DNA of 10,206 bases from Bacteroidales bacterium UBA3684 (GTDB lineage: Bacteria; Bacteroidota; Bacteroidia; Bacteroidales; P3): contig DFIZ01000047.1 of assembly GCA_002372855.1 (NCBI GenBank), positions 1 through 10,206 of the forward strand. Direction: 5' to 3'. Every line of letters starts with the position of its first letter. Position 1 is the first letter of the stretch. A program made the translations under genes and the position numbers. The notes under the pieces were generated by a model. It did not search any database, had not been told where the DNA came from, and saw nothing but the letters and a program-made list of their open reading frames with translations. Shown piece by piece: positions 7,270 to 10,206 of this stretch.

Positions 7270-7365
7270 TTAAAACAGGAGGCTGATTAATCCACCTATG
7301 GCGCCAAGGATAAGAGCGATTATGAGGATTGATAATAAACACGTCAATGTTTTTCTCATAATCAT
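7270..7365 (-). CDS. 31-residue hydrophobic membrane microprotein
   Basis: A small frame begins at the ATG at 7363-7365, whose last three bases plus one overlap the dapB stop as ATGA, and ends with TAA at 7270-7272, 1 nt before the permease start. The product begins MIMRKTLTCLLSILI and continues as one hydrophobic stretch with a glycine cluster (GAIGG) to a Leu-Leu-Phe end. This fits a single membrane helix with a positive N-terminus (RK). An alternative start, MRKTL at 7357-7359, gives 29 residues. The exact fit between two genes, both joints suited to translational coupling, argues for a real gene or at least a translated linker. I recognise no family. It could be a transporter accessory peptide, a decayed membrane protein gene, or a translated spacer with no peptide function. 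Confidence 0.55.
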   Translation of the reverse strand: MIMRKTLTCLLSILIIALILGAIGGLISLLF

Positions 7366-8033
7366 AGTATGTCTTTCATCGTGTACACCCCCGGCTGCGC
7401 CGAGGCCAGGAACTCCGCCGCCAGCAGCGCCCCCAGGGCCAGCCCTTTGCGGCTGTGGGCCTCGTGGGTAAGGGTGAGGGTGTCTATCTCGCTGTCGTAG
7501 ACCACCGTGTGCGTCCCCGGCACCTCGCCTTCGCGGTAGGAGGCAATCGGGACGTCCTCCGCTTTCCGCGCTCCGCACTCCACTATCTGCTCCTGCAGCG
7601 TGATGGCCGTGCCGCTCGGGGCGTCGAGCTTGTGGATGTGGTGCGTCTCGCTGATGGACACCCTGTAGTCGTCGCGACCGCGCATCAGCTCCGCCAACCG
7701 ACGGTTCAGCTCGAACATGATGTTCATGCCGATGCTGAAGTTGGTGGCCGTGAAGAGGCGTCCGCCCCGGGCCTTGCATTCGCCGGCCACCCGCTCGTAG
7801 TCGGCGTACCATCCCGTGGTGCCGCACACCACGGGCACGCCGCCTTCCAGGCAGCGCAGCAGGTTGGCCGTCGCCGTCTGCGGCGTGGTGAACTCGATGG
7901 CCACATCGGCCTCTATCTTCCCGGGCCAGGGGTCGTCGCGGTCGATCCTTGCAGTGACCTTGTGCCCCCGCTCCGCGGCCAGCGCCTCGATGGCGTGGCC
8001 CATTTTTCCGTATCCTATCAGTGCTATCTTCAT
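7362..8033 (-). CDS. dapB: 4-hydroxy-tetrahydrodipicolinate reductase DapB
   Basis: DapB performs the NAD(P)H-dependent reduction that leads to tetrahydrodipicolinate in the lysine and diaminopimelate pathway, which supplies the cross-linking amino acid of peptidoglycan. The 223-residue sequence has the Rossmann nucleotide motif IGYGKMG (6-12), the GTTGW loop (71-75), ATNFSIGMNI (96-105) and the catalytic signature ETHHIHKLDAPSGTA (129-143) with H131, H132 and K135. It is shorter than E. coli DapB (273), as is usual for the Bacteroidetes form, and looks complete. It starts 10 nt after the lipoprotein stop and its own stop overlaps the microprotein start. In several Bacteroides genomes dapB is followed by signal peptidase genes; here a transport operon follows instead. 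Confidence 0.96.
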   Translation of the reverse strand: MKIALIGYGKMGHAIEALAAERGHKVTARIDRDDPWPGKIEADVAIEFTTPQTATANLLRCLEGGVPVVCGTTGWYADYERVAGECKARGGRLFTATNFSIGMNIMFELNRRLAELMRGRDDYRVSISETHHIHKLDAPSGTAITLQEQIVECGARKAEDVPIASYREGEVPGTHTVVYDSEIDTLTLTHEAHSRKGLALGALLAAEFLASAQPGVYTMKDIL

Positions 8034-8043
8034 CGTGGGCTTG

Positions 8044-8478
8044 TCACTTTTTCAGGTTGCCTCCAAAGGTCCACACCGTGTCGGGATTGCTGATATAGGA
8101 CTGTGCGAAATAGCCCTCCACGACCATCGTGGTCTCGGTCCCATTGGCGCCGGTCGCTGTGTGCATGTCCTTGATGAGCATGCGCACCGACTCTGTGCGG
8201 TTGTGGTCCAGATACCTTGTCCCCTTGACGATGTTGCCGTCGAGTTCCCACTCAAAACCATGGCCGTAGGCACTGAATTTCAGGCTGTCCCGGAAGGTTA
8301 CGGTCGAGTTGGCGAAATAGCCCGCTAGCGAGTCGAACCGCCACGTTCCTATCACGTTGGCCAGTATGGGTTCGAGATTGCCGGTTGTCTTCACGTTCTC
8401 TTTTCCGCAGGCCACGGCCAGCAGCAGATTGCAGGCCATGAAAGCCACCAGGAGGATTCTAATGTGTTGATTCTTCAT
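8044..8478 (-). CDS. Small lipoprotein of unknown function, first gene of the dapB operon
   Basis: A 144-residue protein with a type II signal peptide: basic N-terminus, hydrophobic core and lipobox LAVAC, so C24 would be lipidated. The lipidated Cys is followed by G-K-E, which carries a weak resemblance to the charged lipoprotein export signal of Bacteroidetes; surface exposure is possible but not shown. The mature part contains NVIGTWRFDSLAGYFANSTVTF and alternating beta-like strands up to VWTFGGNL, reminiscent of the lipocalin-like small lipoproteins common in Bacteroidales, but I cannot assign a family with confidence. It directly follows the promoter at 8551-8582 and precedes dapB by 10 nt, so the two are co-transcribed. 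No functional link to lysine synthesis can be read from the sequence. Confidence 0.8.
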   Translation of the reverse strand: MKNQHIRILLVAFMACNLLLAVACGKENVKTTGNLEPILANVIGTWRFDSLAGYFANSTVTFRDSLKFSAYGHGFEWELDGNIVKGTRYLDHNRTESVRMLIKDMHTATGANGTETTMVVEGYFAQSYISNPDTVWTFGGNLKK

Positions 8479-8550
8479 TGTACGGTATGTATTTGCATTT
8501 GTGTTTCAACCATCAATCCGCCCCCATCAACGGCGGCGGAAAAAACATTG

Positions 8551-8582
8551 CAAAAATACTCACTTTTTCCCGAATGGCCAAA
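8551..8582 (-). promoter_or_regulatory. Promoter of the lipoprotein-dapB-transporter-NlpC/CapA operon
   Basis: Minus-strand TTTG (8579-8582), 20 nt, then TATTTTTG (8551-8558) matches the Bacteroides consensus in sequence and spacing. Transcription would start around 8544, giving a leader of about 65 nt before the lipoprotein ATG. The 196-bp gap that holds it (8479-8674) contains only one other notable element, the short palindrome ttgtcgacaa at 8613-8622. Confidence 0.8.
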
Positions 8583-8674
8583 TTTATTTTTATTGCATTC
8601 TCCTCAAAACAATTGTCGACAACTTTTAAATGCCATTCCTGTCGTTTTTTATTGTATCGCGGTATCCTTTTCCC

Positions 8675-9919
8675 TCAGTCGGTCTTCGGCTGCGAGTGGG
8701 CCCCATAGCGGCCCCAAAGGTATTTGGTCAGCTCCGAGAACTCCTCGGGTTCGCCGCCGTCGGAGGCGCGGAAGGTATGGTATCGGCCCTCGTGGATGTA
8801 TTCCAGGAGGTACTCGCCACCATCGATGACAAAGGTGCCTGTCATGTCGTCCGGCAGGTGGGCGTCGAGGAAAGCGTCCATCCGACGGCGCACTTCAGCC
8901 AGCTCGCTGTCGCTGAGGTCGAAGTCGTCGCTGGCTGTCAGTTTCATCTTCTTGCCGGAGCCGGTGGCCCTGTTGACGTAAAGGCGGCGGCCCTCCAGGC
9001 GCAGCGTGCAGATGTAGCCCCAGGGGCTCCATACGGTGTAGCGCAGTGTGCCCTCGGCGGCCATGGGGCTGCAGAGGCTCGGCTCGCCCAGTTCCGGGAA
9101 CCTCCGCTGAAGGAAATAGTCCAGCCACTGCCTGTGTTCCATGAGGGCCATCAGGTCCTTCGTTGTGTCGGCGAGGGTGGCCTCGTCGCAGGCCGGCAGG
9201 TACATCACCTTGGGCTCCTTGGGCTTGCGCACGTCGGGTTCTCCGGTGAGACCCAAATGGCGGTGCAGTTGTTGCAGGGCAGGGTAGAGCCACGGCGTCG
9301 CTTTGCGGTCGTAGGCCATCAGGGCGTAGCGGTAGGCGCTGTCGGCGGCATGGGGGTAGGTGCGCCGCGAGGCCAGGGGGAACAGCCAGTCGGCATAGTA
9401 GAGCTTGGCCAGCCGCAGGGCATGCGTCTCTTCGTCAATGTGGTGGACGGGATTGCCCTTGTAGTCCGTCCAATAATGTGTATCCCGCGCCATGGGATTG
9501 ACGCTGAGGGCCTCCACGTCGGCACGCATCGCGCTGTCGCACTTGGCGCGGTGCCACTCGTAGTCCTTGGTTTTACGTTCCATCTTCCTCAGCACCAGCG
9601 AGTCGATGGTCATGTCCTCGTCGATGGTGAAGACGGGATAGTCGAAGTTTCCAACTGCGATGACGGGCAATCGCAGATAGCAACGCGCCCCGCGGGCGAT
9701 GCCGGTGAAGCAGACCGTGCCGTCGATGGTGTCAAGTTTTTCATCGACATGGCGGGGCATATAGCGCGCCGTGTCCTCGCCCTCCACAATCAGATACGGG
9801 TGAAAATAACCGCTTGCCAAATGGCCTCCCGGAAGGAAAATCCGCGCACGGAAGGTGACCTGTGCGTTGCCAACAAACGGCGCCAACAGCAAGAGCATGA
9901 GTATGATACGATGTTTCAT
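8675..9919 (-). CDS. Secreted protein of unknown function
   Basis: A 414-residue protein from the ATG at 9917-9919. This start is preferred because it gives a clean signal peptide (MKHRIILMLLLLAPFVGNA-Q) and lies about 24 nt below the likely transcription start; ATGs at 9932 and 9923 are alternatives, and the one at 9950 lies inside the -7 element. Residues 21-110 alternate in a beta-rich pattern (VTFRARIFLPGG, FTGIARGARCYLRLPVI), possibly a transthyretin- or carboxypeptidase-regulatory-like fold. Residues 160-225 are helical (RLAKLYYADWLFPLA, YRYALMAYDRKATPWLY). A C-terminal mixed region has a beta segment (WGYICTLRLEGRRLYVNRAT) and an acidic helix (DLSDSELAEVRRRMDAFLDAHL). There is no lipobox and no Por secretion domain. 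I recognise no family. Base composition resembles its neighbours, so no sign of recent transfer. Confidence 0.8.
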   Translation of the reverse strand: MKHRIILMLLLLAPFVGNAQVTFRARIFLPGGHLASGYFHPYLIVEGEDTARYMPRHVDEKLDTIDGTVCFTGIARGARCYLRLPVIAVGNFDYPVFTIDEDMTIDSLVLRKMERKTKDYEWHRAKCDSAMRADVEALSVNPMARDTHYWTDYKGNPVHHIDEETHALRLAKLYYADWLFPLASRRTYPHAADSAYRYALMAYDRKATPWLYPALQQLHRHLGLTGEPDVRKPKEPKVMYLPACDEATLADTTKDLMALMEHRQWLDYFLQRRFPELGEPSLCSPMAAEGTLRYTVWSPWGYICTLRLEGRRLYVNRATGSGKKMKLTASDDFDLSDSELAEVRRRMDAFLDAHLPDDMTGTFVIDGGEYLLEYIHEGRYHTFRASDGGEPEEFSELTKYLWGRYGAHSQPKTD

Positions 9920-9949
9920 GACCATGGGTTTCATTGTTTTTTCCACCTG

Positions 9950-9965
9950 CAAATATACAAAAATA
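9950..9965 (-). promoter_or_regulatory. Possible -7 promoter element(s) for the secreted protein gene
   Basis: Two adjacent minus-strand matches to TAnnTTTG occur: TATTTTTG (9958-9965) and TATATTTG (9950-9957). Neither has a recognisable TTTG 19-21 nt upstream, so only the -7 part is supported. Confidence 0.4.
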
Positions 9966-9985
9966 ATTTAATATGTCCCCTATAT

Positions 9986-10003
9986 AGACGCAGCGCTGCG
10001 TCT
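9986..10003. repeat. Perfect 18-bp GC-rich palindrome
   Basis: The sequence agacgcagcgctgcgtct is its own reverse complement. It sits in otherwise AT-rich spacer upstream of the secreted protein gene. Similar gacgcag...ctgcgtc palindromes occur as dispersed intergenic repeats in many bacteria, from memory. On the minus strand it lies 29 nt upstream of the nearer -7 element, so it could also be an operator. Confidence 0.75.
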
Positions 10004-10017
10004 CTACATTCACAACT

Positions 10018-10064
10018 CCCCACTCATCACTCCCCACTCATCACTCATCACTCATCACTCCCCC
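10018..10064. repeat. Tandem repeat array (14-bp and 7-bp units)
   Basis: Two identical 14-bp units ccccactcatcact (10018-10031 and 10032-10045) are followed by two 7-bp subunits catcact (10046-10052 and 10053-10059) and ccccc. This type of pyrimidine-rich catcact/actcc microsatellite is frequent between genes in Prevotella-like Bacteroidales, from general knowledge. Confidence 0.85.
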
Positions 10065-10076
10065 GGATAGGGGTCA

Positions 10077-10196
10077 AATTCGGCCCTTCTCATATAGTTC
10101 CTATATACTTCTCATATACTTCTTATATCACCTATATAAGAAGTATATGAGAAGTATATGAGAACGATATAAGAACGATATAAGAAATGCCGAATT
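10077..10196. repeat. About 120-bp imperfect inverted-repeat element made of 11-bp units
   Basis: Outer 8-bp inverted ends aattcggc (10077-10084) and gccgaatt (10189-10196) enclose arrays of an 11-bp unit. On the right four consecutive units occur: gaagtatatga twice (10140, 10151) and gaacgatataa twice (10162, 10173). On the left the complementary form (tcatatacttc and variants) runs from 10090 to 10122. The centre is a perfect 26-bp inverted repeat, 10103-10128 against 10134-10159, with the 5-nt loop cacct. No gene-length frame lies in it. The remaining bases to the window end hold nothing I can identify. Confidence 0.85.
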
Positions 10197-10206
10197 ATGT
10201 ACCTCT

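Noticed and set aside
7270..7365. Type I toxin peptide with antisense RNA
   Set aside because: The peptide is hydrophobic enough, but the start is fused to the dapB stop and no antisense promoter matching the phylum consensus was seen.
8630..10150. 506-residue plus-strand open frame
   Set aside because: It is antisense to the secreted protein gene, has no signal or domain, and its end translates the intergenic tandem repeats. GC-rich genes often leave long open frames on the opposite strand.

Overview
The window is chromosomal DNA from a member of the Bacteroidota, most likely the order Bacteroidales. Four things point there. Three gene starts are preceded by the -33/-7 promoter type known from Bacteroides (TTTG, 19-21 nt, TAnnTTTG). 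Starts lack strong Shine-Dalgarno sequences. The RecA, ClpP, TrmD and DapB sequences look like the Bacteroidetes forms. GC-rich genes (near 60% by eye) are separated by AT-rich spacers with short tandem repeats of the kind seen in Prevotella-like genomes. Genus cannot be assigned. All genes lie on the minus strand, so transcription runs from high to low coordinates.

Layout in transcription order. 9953-10206 is non-coding and repeat-rich: a roughly 120-bp imperfect hairpin element built from 11-bp units, a 14/7-bp tandem array and an 18-bp palindrome. 8675-9919 encodes a secreted protein of unknown function. A good promoter at 8551-8582 then drives a compact run: a small lipoprotein (8044-8478), dapB for lysine/diaminopimelate synthesis (7362-8033), a 31-residue membrane microprotein (7270-7365), a FecCD-type permease (6285-7268), its ABC ATPase (5544-6284) and a secreted NlpC/P60-CapA fusion protein (4015-5520). 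Junctions range from a 4-nt overlap to a 23-nt gap. A second, textbook promoter (3952-3982) drives a secreted M23 peptidase with two LysM domains (2675-3916), trmD (1950-2678, ATGA overlap), clpP (1285-1947, 2-nt gap) and the 5' remnant of a YhcG/DUF1016-type nuclease gene (867-1274), which breaks off in G-rich tandem repeats. recA (1-564), with its own promoter, runs off the left edge.

Functionally, most of this is housekeeping: recombination, protein turnover, tRNA modification and lysine/DAP synthesis. There is a cell-wall theme, since DapB makes the DAP precursor and both the NlpC/P60 and the M23/LysM proteins belong to peptidoglycan hydrolase families. The least ordinary parts are the NlpC/P60-CapA fusion in one operon with an ABC importer that has no binding protein here, the unreported-looking coupled microprotein after dapB, the unusual clpP neighbourhood, and the palindromic and tandem repeats at both ends. 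I found no RNA genes, CRISPR array, complete transposon or convincing defence system.
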